A stretch of DNA of 64,000 nt, from contig CM022670.1 in assembly GCA_012295275.1 (NCBI GenBank), positions 25,548,755 to 25,612,754 of the forward strand, given 5' to 3'. Both the position numbers and the translations under genes were made by a program. Origin of the DNA: Chrysomallon squamiferum. Its lineage: Eukaryota > Mollusca > Gastropoda > Neomphalida > Peltospiridae. Positions 53,341 through 64,000 of this stretch are shown here, one piece after another (within the stretch, counting starts at the first letter, position 1; each line of letters starts with the position of its first letter). The notes beneath the pieces are model-generated. The model was not told where the DNA came from. It saw only the letters and a list, made by a program, of their open reading frames with translations, and did not search any database.

Positions 53341-56300
53341 GTAAAAAAAAAGAAAAAGGAAGTAATTTCTATAGAGGATTTTGTATTATAATGCGCTCAC
53401 TTGTTTTTTTGTTAACATCATTTTCAGATTGATGTATAACTGCTGCTGTTTTATGACTACAATCAAATGTGAATTTAATAACAATAAGAAAAACAACAAC
53501 AACAACAACAACAACGATAATAATAATAATAATAATTATAAATAAAAATAAACAAATAAATAAATAAATAAGTAAATAAATAATTGTTCTCTTTAACGAA
53601 AATAACACCCACATATATAGGTTTATTGGAAAGAAACTCCACTCTACTTTGTGTTGTATTAGACACTGGTTATATTCAACCAAAATATATATAAACGATG
53701 ACTCGTTCTTAAAAGCAGGTCAAAGAATTAGTTTAATTCTATTATGGCACTGGCAGGCTTTCCACTCCTACACAAATAAGTTTTGTTAACAAATAGATGA
53801 GATTTGGTTTTGGTTCACGTGATTGGAAGGGGTTAAGGATCTAGTTGTGAACTGTTTGTGATCAGTTACTAAAGAAAATTAATGTGATAACGTTTGTGAA
53901 TTTGTACAATTATAAAACTGTAACATGGTTTTTATTTTTTATTTTTCATTAAAATGAAGCATCTACACTATAAACATATTTTACACTATAAAGAAATGTT
54001 TACATTGTATATAACAAAGTTCTGCATATATGTTATCATAAACGTATGTATTAATTGTATTTGATATTATAAAACAACATTTGTTATTCGTCACAGTTAT
54101 GTACTGAAATTATGTGCTGATAAAAAAGCGCATTAGTGCACAAAATTCCATTTTTAAAGTTCGATTAAACAGCAGAAATAAATTTTTCAAATACGTATTA
54201 TTTTCATAGAGCAAAAGAAGTTTCACAATGTGCATATGAAATGCAGAGGTCAGTAGAAGCACATTAAGAGGCAATTAGATATTTCTTTTGTGTTGTTAGA
54301 GAATAAATACACAAAAGACTGAGCTGATATCTCGTGTTCGTCTCGAGTAACTGAATTTTTTGAAAGCAGACTTTTACATCTTATTTTATTTTTTAGTAGC
54401 TTTAAGCATTTTGGCTGACAAATATATCTTTCATAAATAAAAAAAAATAAAAAAGATAAAATACATTTGATAAATGCAGTTTAAATAATTATTCTGCACT
54501 CCGTCCTTAGAGGCGTATCTTGTATGTGCAGCTATAGGAATCTATTAATACTAAACTATAAGACTAGTAGAGCGGCATTTTCAGTCTCGGTATTTCACTG
54601 TCAATCTTTTCTAATGGAAACAATCAGAAAGTGCATGGAAGTCTATATAATGTGTTAATCTATTGAATCATTTTACCTTCGTTGTTATTCCTGTTTTACG
54701 TACGTTTTCACTAAGCTAAATTTGCCATGCCAGTGTTACGATGAACAATATATCATATAAAGCAACAGGCAATATTTTCTCTTGAAATTTATTTCTTTCA
54801 ATTTTTACAACCTAGGATAGGCCTGTTGATTTTGTTTTTTTACCATTAACGTTTAGGGAATATTTGTTGAGCGTTTATATATTTTATATATTTTTATTTT
54901 TTATGATGCCACTAAACATGAATTTTTTTTTTAAATCACTCGAATTTATATAATACATTTTTTTTTTGCTTTTTTTTTATTTATATATACCAGTCAAACA
55001 AAGTCAATGGGGCGCATCTTTCTATATAATTGATTTTTCTCTTGTTTTTATTTAGTTTTATTATTATTATTATTGTTTTGGTATTATAATTTGTTATTTA
55101 TTTATATATTTAGTTGTTTTTATTGATTGTTTAAAAAGAGTATCTTAAATCTTGTAATGTACACTGGCCACGACATCATCATGCAGATGGTTCCTCTGAG
55201 TCATCAGTATTTCAAATACTGAAGTAAATTTAAATAAAATTATTTATTTATACAGTATATTTATATACGTATTTAAATGCATGTGCGTGTGCCTGTGCGT
55301 GTCTGAGTTTTTGTTATAATATTTAAACGTATTATTATGGCTTTATAAAACTGTAAGGCAAGGAATTAAAAACAATTATTTATTGTTTAATAATGGCACG
55401 TGACCCTCATAGTTTATGGAATATTTGTGGACGTTTATATATTTTACATATTTTTATTTTTTATAATGCACTAAACTAGACTTAGTTTAGAAGAAAAAGA
55501 AATGATTCTTTGAACTGATTACGAAGAGTTGCTGGCTTGAACTTGGACAGAAGAATCTAATCACGTGATATAACAGCCAGAGAGTTTTTCTGTAACGTTA
55601 CATAATTTATGCTATGCTAAATGCACAACAAGACACAAACGAGTACGCCTGTTTACGTATATGAATTTAGAAGAAAAAAAAAAAAGGTGTTTGTATTGAT
55701 TACTAAGAGTATCTGGCTTGCAGAGAAGTTTGTAACCAGGCGATGTAACAACGACATAATTTTTTTTTTTTTTTTTTACAATTTGCATCATGCGAGATGT
55801 TGCATATAATTTCAAACAACTTCAACCTTCTATTAAAGGCGACGTCTTTTATTATGTGAAGTGATTACTAATTGCATGAAAACTAAAATAATATTTTTAC
55901 TTTGTCATAAAATGTCGTTTATCCGCAACTAAATTTCCTTATGTTTTTGTTAGTATTCGTCTTTCGCTCTCTCTAGTTTCTTTCATGCTAAAGGTTAAGG
56001 AAACATTGTTGTATAAAACTAGGCTTTTAAGATTTTGTTGTTTTCTGTATGATACAATCTCAGGCAACAAGTCGATGATGTAGACATGTCAACAATGCCC
56101 GTAAAGATTAACTTATATATTATGTTGATTCTGTGATGTCCATTATTTTACTTTAAGTACGTAAAAATAATTTCTTTAGTAATCTTGTCGTCTTCATCCC
56201 TGTTAGCGATTCTTGATTTGCATTTAAAATTAAAATTAAATTTAAAAAAATAAAAAAATAAAAAAATAAATAAAGTAATTAAATGTAAACAACAAATTAC

Positions 56301-57242
56301 GATAAATGAATATATGTAACAACTTTGTATTATCACATTGTTTAAAAAGAGTATCTTAAATCTTGTTATGTACACTGGCCACGACGTCATTATGCAGGTG
56401 GTTTCTCAGAGTCATCAGTATTTCAAATACTAAAGTAAATTTAAATACGTATGTGAGTGCGTGTGCGTGTGTCTGTCTGAGTTTGTGTGATAATATTTAA
56501 ACGTATTATTGTGGCTTCATAAAACTTTAAGGAATTAAAAGCAATTATTTATTGTTAAATGATGGCAGGTGGCCAAGTATCTCGTATGTTATTTAAAGAT
56601 TTTACTTACATTGATCTGGATTATGATCGGATTATTGATTGCATTCAAACAGGCAAACCGCAAGAAGGGTTCTTGTTCCTAAACCGCGCCACTGTCATTT
56701 CTCACTAACACATAAATGCTTATATGTAGTGTAGGCCAAACTACATCCTTATAAGCAGTGGACTATATTCTCACTCGTTGAGTTAAGTGTCCAATAATTA
56801 ATTTTACTTCATTGATGGAATAATATATCCTGACAGCTGACACAAAAGTGGAATCTTCTGAATATTAAAACGGTTAGTACATCACAATAAAAATTCACAC
56901 AAAAGGAAAATAGTAAGTAAAGCCTTCAACACGCGACACATACACAGGCTGAGGATCCCGTATCCGAAATCCCGACATCCGAAAAGCTCCGAAATCCGAA
57001 ACTTTTTACCGAGCAGCACAAATAATAATATCTTACAGTTTTCGGACCTTTTATCCAAAACAAAGGACCCTCAAAATAAACAGAACAACAACAACAACAA
57101 CAACAACAACAATAATAATAATAATAATAATAACTTTTGTCGACTCTTATATGTAAAAATAAATGAGTCATTAAGAAAAAAAGAAAGAAAAGAACAACAC
57201 AAAAAAGACAAAAAAGAACAAAACTGTACAACTGTAAACAAA
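53341..57242. other. GT31 D upstream region (block 2)
   Basis: Aligns with 22197-28345 but shortened by two deletions: about 1.1 kb (24340-25490) near 55470, and about 1.06 kb (27050-28118) at 57049, which removed the right half of the MITE and the LRRC74 exon stub. Recurrent ~95-bp blocks at 55140-55238 and 56351-56448. Microsatellites at 53480-53580 and 57086-57133. No gene. Confidence 0.65.
56945..57049. mobile_element. Truncated Tigger/pogo-like MITE
   Basis: Left ~105 bases of the element seen whole at 26946-27255, with the same flanking sequence. It is cut at TTTTCGGACC and joined to DNA matching 28118 onwards. Confidence 0.75.
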
Positions 57243-57660
57243 TCAAAGCACTTTTATGATAACAACAAAGGGTTGACTTCTTTTTTCAATATCGGAGTTA
57301 GTTGTGTGCAAACAGATGAATGCCAAACCAAAGAAGAAAACTAGTCTTAAATTAACATTTTTAAAGGTAATTGCGCTGGCCCATGTTTCTCGAATTATTC
57401 TTCGTCCTTGAAAGATATTGATATGAACCATAATTAGAAATTTGAGATTATTGGTATCTGAACAAACATTACGATTATTTATGACATAGAGGGATTCAAG
57501 GGTCAGTGGGTATAAACTTCGTTTTGTTATTCGATGTAAGTCCCTGTTAGACTTCTCTTTTACTGCCTGAATGTTTTTGGTTTTATTTTCACAAGTTACT
57601 TTAATTTGAGAAAATGAAATAATTAATATGATTAGGTTACCTGGAAAGCAAATTGTGTTA
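57243..57660 (-). pseudogene. GT31 pseudogene with internal deletion (block 2)
   Basis: Counterpart of 28348-28760 with the same join after VFFFG, so the internal deletion happened before the block duplication. Keeps RRIIRETWASAITF and the stem; lacks the metal site and all C-terminal motifs. The C-terminal codons after the join are out of frame. Confidence 0.85.
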
Positions 57661-58228
57661 ATGGTTCATATTCTGTACGCATCATTATTGATAAATTTGC
57701 GGAAAGAGATCAATTTTCTTTCTTTTCATATGATTAGTTGTATATTTTACAATCACATAAAGATTTTTTTCACGGTAAGTTTTTAGTCCAAATGCACGCG
57801 AATACCTTTTTTATCTTTTTCTTTTTTATTTTTCTGTTTTCATTTTTATTACCTTTTGAAATAACATTATGAATTAAGCGTTTTTCATCGTTTCATTTTC
57901 GAGTAAGTTTCGAACGATTATGTAATTAATCTAAGAATCGTTTATCTGCTAAAGTAACGCATTGCATCTTTTGTTCGGTTATTAGTTTTTCATGAAATTT
58001 GATATGTCAGTGACACTGCTGTTATTCACTCTCTCCTGTGACCGTATACACATTTTAGCTCACCTATCGTGCTTCGTCAATAAGATTACTTTACAACCTC
58101 ACAGCACCCGTGGTTGACTAACTCTGTAAAGAAGCCGTCTACTGTTCCAGTTAATTGTTTGCTGCACGATGAATTTCTAAAATACTGTCTCCGCAAAAAC
58201 ATAAAGAAATCGACAATAACACCGGCAA

Positions 58229-58272
<44 letters not shown>

Positions 58273-60181
58273 TGTGTGTATCTGTGTGTGTGTGTGATAA
58301 ATAATGTATATATTAAAGTATTTACGTACATACGAATATCTCTACGTGTATCTCTATGGGTGACTGTGTGTGTGAGCATGCATATGTCTGTGCAAGTCTT
58401 GTCTGTATTTATATATACGCGTGTATTCAAGCACTAACATAATAAGATCTTAATCAAAATCCTCTTTTATTTTTTGAACAATAAATTTAGTTACAGAAAA
58501 ATATCTTTAATCAATAACTACTGATAAAATAAAATAATATAAAATTTAATGAAAATAAGAAAACAAAACTTTTATCAAAAAGCAGTTTAGGAAATTAGAA
58601 AATCTAAAACCTACCTCTATTTACAATTTTTTTCTATTAAATAAATTTCAGTGCGCACATGGGTTAGACTGTTCACACAAAAAACTGAATGCGCCTGCGC
58701 AGGAAATGATTTTAAACCTAGGCGACAAAGCTGGAACGAAAGAATGCGAATAAATTTTATACCGACTGGTGAATATAGAATAGGTGATTAAAGAAAAAAT
58801 AGTTCACTGGATTTAAATTATGTGCCCTAAATATAGATAGATAGATAGATAGATACACGTAAAAATATATATATCATCAACGTTCTGATTTCTACCTCAG
58901 CTATAACCACCACCATCAGTACTAAAGCTACAATGATACGACTATCATTAATACTACTGTTCCTATTGCTATTACTGCTACAACTGTCACCATTTATTTC
59001 TCAATGTGAAAGGTTTATTTTTATTTTTTCTTAAACGTTGATTACAATGTATAGTGTGCTACATTTAAATTACCTTCACACGACGCATGAATATAAATTG
59101 CTAAAGTTCTAAGTGCCTGTTAGTAATCCTGCAATAAATAAATCGACAATATTGTCAAGAGTTCTCACCTTTAACATAATAGCATTAACTTTGAATATTT
59201 TACTTGTCACATGCTGTTGTCTAGGGACAGGCCGTGAGATAACGTTCTTCTATTATATTTTTTTCTTTTTCTTTTTTCTTTTCTGTGAATAACACCTATG
59301 ATAAATTTTTAACTGAGAATGTATTGCATTAACTTTAAACGATACTTTTTTTGTTTTGTTTTGGCAATGGATAAAGTGAATTAAGTAAATTAAAAAAGAA
59401 GAAGAAAAAACTATTATAAGAAGAGCAGGCATTGATAATGTAAATAATAATAATATATTTAAGAAACATACAAATAGCAAAATAACATATTTTCCTTCAT
59501 TTAACCAAGACAGAAAGGTTTGTGTGCATATGTTAAGATTAATGTGTTCGTATGTTTGTGTGTTCATGTATGTTCTTATATATATGTGTGTGTGAATGTG
59601 CCTGTATTTGTGTATGTGTTCAAGTAAATACATACAAGTCTGTCTGCATGTTCAAAGAAATATGTTCATATGTGTTCGTCTGTTCATCTGTGTTTTTATG
59701 TGTTTATGTTTTCAGATAGATATGTTCATATACATTTGTTGTTGGTAACAAGTATTTGAAATCTTGCAGCGAAAGCTCTCATTGCATACAGCGTTACAGA
59801 ATGCAATACTTACAAACCAACAAATAGCAAACAATCACCTCTTACTGACGCCGCCACTCACAGTTTTACTGTAGGCCTACTAATTAATTATTAACTCATT
59901 AATTATCTTTATAGTCCATGATAATAAAGAACTGTTAGAAGTACGTTAACATAATGGTTTTTCATTAAAATATTAATATAGAGCAACAGGAAGAATCATT
60001 TGACTAATGTTTATTTGATGTTTTATTTGATATAAAGGAGTGTGAATAGACAGAACAATGCGAGTCTTTTGTTGGGAATCTAATCGTATAGAAAATAATA
60101 ATCTGAAAAATCAGCGAACTGAATTTAAATTCATGTTTCGGCGAAATTAAAACACATATATATCTATATATAGAAAATAAT
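57661..60181. other. Upstream region of receptor gene 2
   Basis: Aligns with 28761-31597. Differences: about 75 bases near 57968-58050 replace one unit of the tandem repeat seen at 29090-29165; the (GT)n tract at 58233-58298 is longer and impure; the AAC/AAT interval of block 1 is missing after about 59738. The element TGCGCCTGCGCAGG is kept at about 58690. No gene. Confidence 0.65.
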
Positions 60182-63100
60182 ATGTTGATGCTTTGTCGAG
60201 ATATCATTTCAATGTTACTTCTTATGATGTCTTTAACCCAGAAGCATCTTTGCTACACGCAGAATTCGTCCACTTTGAGGGATCCGATTGTTGGTGATCA
60301 GAATGAAGTTATCCTTGATCTAAATTTGTTTGGCTCTTCTCTGTTTCGGGATGTGGCTCTTGACTTCGATGATTTCGATTCACAAATTGCAGCATTAGAT
60401 GGCACATACTGCGGCAATCTGTGCGAACTGATCTACGACCAGGCACCAAAATACAACATTGCTGTCTGTGAAAAATGTAACTGCGATAAGGACTGTGAAA
60501 TATTCGGAGACTGCTGTCCAGATCTAGTTTTACTGCAAAATCGTAGTCAGACGAAAAGTAACATGAAATGCATGTCAGGTTCCATGCTAGACGATTCATA
60601 CGCAATGTTCTATAAGATGGTCAATTCGTGTCCTGAATTTGCTCAGCAAAGTAATAAAGATCTTTGTTCCAACAGAAAAATTAAAGACTGGACCTCGGTC
60701 AATCCCGTTACCAGTGTTTCTACCAGAATTACTTATAGTAATATCTACTGTGCATTGTGTAATGATGACGAACATGTCCTAAAGTGGAAGACAGAGATAT
60801 TCTGTGAAGCAAATTCAACAGCGTTTAAGGAACCATCTTCTATAGAAAACTTACTCAGAAAAGCGTTACTCGACCCTGGCTGTATTGTTTCATTTAAATT
60901 ACATGGCTATGGTAGAGAGTGTACTGAAGTCGACAGGCTTTTAGTTAAAGAATGCAACGTAAGTGGCTCTTGGAGGACGTACGACAGTAAAGTAGAGGCG
61001 GCTTGTCGTAAATATCGTAATATAGTGCATGGCAAGTACTGGAACGTCTTCTGCTATTTCTGCAACAGTGGAAAATCCTGGGAAAGTATTATTGCGGAAT
61101 TAAACGTTTTTTATGCACCCGGAATACGAGTTGGGCTGATGGCCCTCTTTGAAGTAGACGACAAGTGGAAAACATCAGCGCAGCCTCTGAATACATCACA
61201 GTGTTCCACGGGGAATATATTTAACAATTACAAGGTATATTAAATTTCGCTACAATTTCAAGGTGTCCAGAAATATCGATATGGACATAATTAAATGCCA
61301 CAATATCGATTTGAAATCTTAATTTATTTTGTCTATTTGTTTAAAGTTTTTTTTCTACGTTATAAATAGACTAGAATTAAGCGGATGTTTGAAAAAATTG
61401 TGAATACGCTTTTTACTAGAAGATGTTAAACAAATGATTCGAATTAATTAGTGTTCAGTAACAAAAATTAAATTAAACTATTTTATAATTAATGAGTGAG
61501 GAGATGAAATGGATGGTAATGAATTGTATCCTTTTGTACTTTCAATAAGATAAAAAACGACAATCGTGCATTTCTCTTTTATTTTGTAATTTTCATATAA
61601 ACACCATCTCCCTCGTTAGATTTTGTAGTGCTCACGTTTTAAAATCCAAAATGTCAAGAAACAATTTTATTTGCATTGTCTTCATTCACAAGGATAAAAT
61701 TATTTATACAGTCCACATTACTGTTTACACAACTGCACTTTATATACTGTTTTCATTTAAAAATTTGACGTAAATTATTTTGAAATGATTTCAGAAAACC
61801 TGCATTCCCGTTGGCTGCTCTTTTGAAAAGAAATTGAATGGACTCGCTTGTTCCAGCATATTAAAGATGACTAACATATTTGGCTACAGACTGTGTCTTC
61901 TGGTGAACATTGTTCCAGAGTCTCCACTTGACGCGTTTGATGCATTTCTGATATCAGCTAAGATATCTGAATCAGTACGAAACGTTATTCCTTATAACGC
62001 GCAAAGTCCTAACATAAGTCTGACAATATTGGATATAAGAAACTGCAAAGGGCAAGATCTGCGAATACTGTTGAAGTTGAAGATGTTCTTATTTCCAACA
62101 GTGGCAACTGACCGAGAAGTGTTTGAGAAAATATTAATTAATATGACTGTAAATGCGAAAGAAGAATTACGTCAGTATTACAATTCATCAACAATCACTG
62201 TGTATCCTTGTTATTATAAAATCGAAAACCCCAGTTTAACGTGCGTAGATTCGTTTAGAGGCATGAACAACGTATTCCAGCTTCGCATTCGAGAAGGGTA
62301 CGAAAATCAGATTGATATTTTATACATACTGGATATTAATTCACTACTTATTTGTCCTTTCATTACGCTGAACGATGACGAGGTCATTGTGCCTTCGTTA
62401 GACCTAAACACTTCCACTCTCACACTCAGTCTTCGTTTCAAAACTAGCGAATCGACAGTGGAAAGCATGAACTATGTGATTTATAACAAGACATCGGTCA
62501 AAATGTGTGTAGACAGCTATCCCGATTTAAAACAATACATAGAGCGTACTCAACCACAGACTTTATCTGTAGTAGACATAATAAGTCTGATTTGCATGTA
62601 CCTATCTTTACTATGTCTGCTTCTGTCTCTCTCTCTCTACTGCTTCATCCAAAAACTAAGAACCTCGTGTGGTGTGTTAAACATGGGTCTCATAATGACA
62701 CTGTTTGTTGCACACATTTTGTTTCAGTTTGCTTCGGAAGAAACTGATTTATTTGCTCTATGCACTGCTATCGGAATGTTGCAGCACTTTTTTTGGCTCG
62801 CTTCTGTCTGGTGGATGAATGCTATAACTGTTAATCTGTTTTACACACTCTGGTTCCCTTTTCATTCCTTAATCATAGTCCAAGCAGTTAAAAAGATGTT
62901 TGCAATATCTGCGCTGTATTCATACGGCTGTTCTGCACTAGTCGTTGGTGCTACTGTTGTAGGCAACATGATAGTATTTGGCGATACTGGCTATGTAACA
63001 GATATCTGTTATCTGAAGCGTGATAGTTCTAGAAAGTACGCCTTGTGTCTTCCAATAGGCATTTTGGTGTTCGGTAACATTATTCTGTTTGTTATCACTA

Positions 63101-63408
63101 TCTGGAAACAGCGAAGCCGTAAATCGGTTGGAAGCTCAAGAGAGCACAACATTAGCATGCTGGCTTGTATTAAACTCTCGGTTGTTACTGGTTTGTCCTG
63201 GGTATTTGCTTATCTCTATTTATCTACTAAGTGGGTCCCGTTCTCTGCAGCTTTTTCTATTCTTGTCAATTCACAAGGTATTCTTCTCTTTGTTGCCTTC
63301 TTTGTTAACAGCCGGGTCTGGGGTCTGGTCAGAGAAAAGTGTACACAAAAGTCAAATGATCAGACATTAACGAGATCGACATCTAATGCAGTCAACACCC
63401 GGGTTTGA
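60182..63408 (+). CDS. Methuselah-like class-B GPCR with somatomedin-B-like domain, gene 2
   Basis: Exons 60182-61234 and 61795-63408, intron 560 bases with the same donor and acceptor as gene 1; 888 residues, same start, stop and domain order: signal peptide, Cys-rich somatomedin-B-like block (CEKCNCDKDC, GDCCPD), long ectodomain, seven membrane segments, short tail. By eye about 16 residues differ from gene 1, half in each exon, among them THR-to-ILE and ILE-to-VAL beside the Cys-rich block and two changes in TM2. No stop or frameshift. Likely a recent duplicate; an uncollapsed second haplotype cannot be excluded. Confidence 0.9.
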
Positions 63409-64000
63409 TTATCAATCTCTAACAACACCTCTAACACTCGCAACATATATTTCATGTTAACTGTCCTCTTGTTCAAGAAATTACGTAATTTTGCTTACAC
63501 TTACACCGTAATGCTCGGCTTTATTCATTCAATGAAATGAGCGTTCCCTCCCAAAAGACAGACTTCCTATAATCAGACATGCCATTTGATAGACAAAACT
63601 CTTTATTGTGTTATGTAATGTATTCTGTACAGCCCTTACAGCTTTAGTGGTACTACTCCAGTCTGTTCAGCAAGTTACGCTGCAGTCGAACAGCAGTGTT
63701 AATCAGTTAGTTGACTGACTTTACCACAGTGTTGTTTTATATTGCACCTTTTTAAAGTGTTTCTCATATCTACTGATTTCATACAAGCAACAGCAAGAGC
63801 CCAATTATAATCTGGTAAATGCAGTTAATAAATCTACAAATAAATCTATAAATAAATCTAATTTTATAGAATTTTGTTCTGTGATCTGTATTTAGTCGTA
63901 TCAGACTGTTCCCTTATTTATGACCTGTATTATTCAAGGTAAACCGCAGGTCATTAGTAATACGCTCAAAAGTGTCTTATGGCGTTTTAATGCGTCTGCA
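63409..64000. other. 3' flank of receptor gene 2
   Basis: Aligns with 34827-35425 with scattered substitutions. AATAAA-type signals around 63826-63856 match those after gene 1. The window ends inside the duplicated block. Confidence 0.6.

Overview
This window is AT-rich animal DNA full of microsatellites. Its genes are spliced (GT-AG introns) or single-exon type II membrane enzymes, so it is a metazoan nuclear genome. The gene content (a local expansion of GT31 glycosyltransferases, Methuselah-like 7TM receptors with a somatomedin-B-like ectodomain, an LRRC74-type LRR/EF-hand gene, FLYWCH-type MULE remnants, AAT/GA/GATA/CA microsatellites) suggests a lophotrochozoan, most likely a mollusc. 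That assignment is inference; no species is recognised. No bacterial features, CRISPR arrays, rRNA or convincing tRNA genes were seen.

Layout. 1-3.3 kb: a ghost GT31 locus whose coding body is deleted, plus a MULE transposase fragment. 3.5-5.0 kb: decayed integrase-type and FLYWCH-MULE elements on the minus strand. 7.3-15 kb: GT31 copy A (8464-9633, intact) and copy B (12133-13288, frameshifted), both minus strand, each followed on its 5' side by a long shared upstream sequence; a short signal-anchor reading frame lies at 8182. 16.2-19.7 kb: microsatellites, a receptor exon fragment, a second signal-anchor ORF and a plus-strand GT31 pseudogene. 20.9-22.1 kb: GT31 copy C. 25-28.8 kb: copies of the LRRC74 5' region, a Tigger-like MITE and an internally deleted GT31 pseudogene. 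31.6-34.8 kb: two-exon receptor gene 1. 38.1-44.2 kb: a complete 12-exon LRRC74-like gene. 46790-46989: a 200-base assembly gap. 47-48.9 kb: another truncated LRRC74 5' region and a GT31 C-terminal fragment. 50.1-64 kb: a second version of the 17.2-35.5 kb block, with GT31 copy D (52072-53232), a GT31 pseudogene and receptor gene 2 (60182-63408).

The window is best read as a tandem array built by repeated segmental duplication, in which GT31 genes (minus strand) and the LRRC74 promoter side (plus strand) were copied together. Most copies have since lost parts: three intact GT31 genes of about 385-389 residues, one frameshifted, one ghost and four other fragments or pseudogenes; two near-identical intact receptors and one fragment; one intact LRRC74-like gene and several 5' stubs.

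The GT31 products should be Golgi type II enzymes transferring a sugar in beta-1,3 linkage. The receptors should be plasma-membrane class-B-like GPCRs. Nothing in the sequence shows that these genes work in one pathway; they look linked by shared duplication history.
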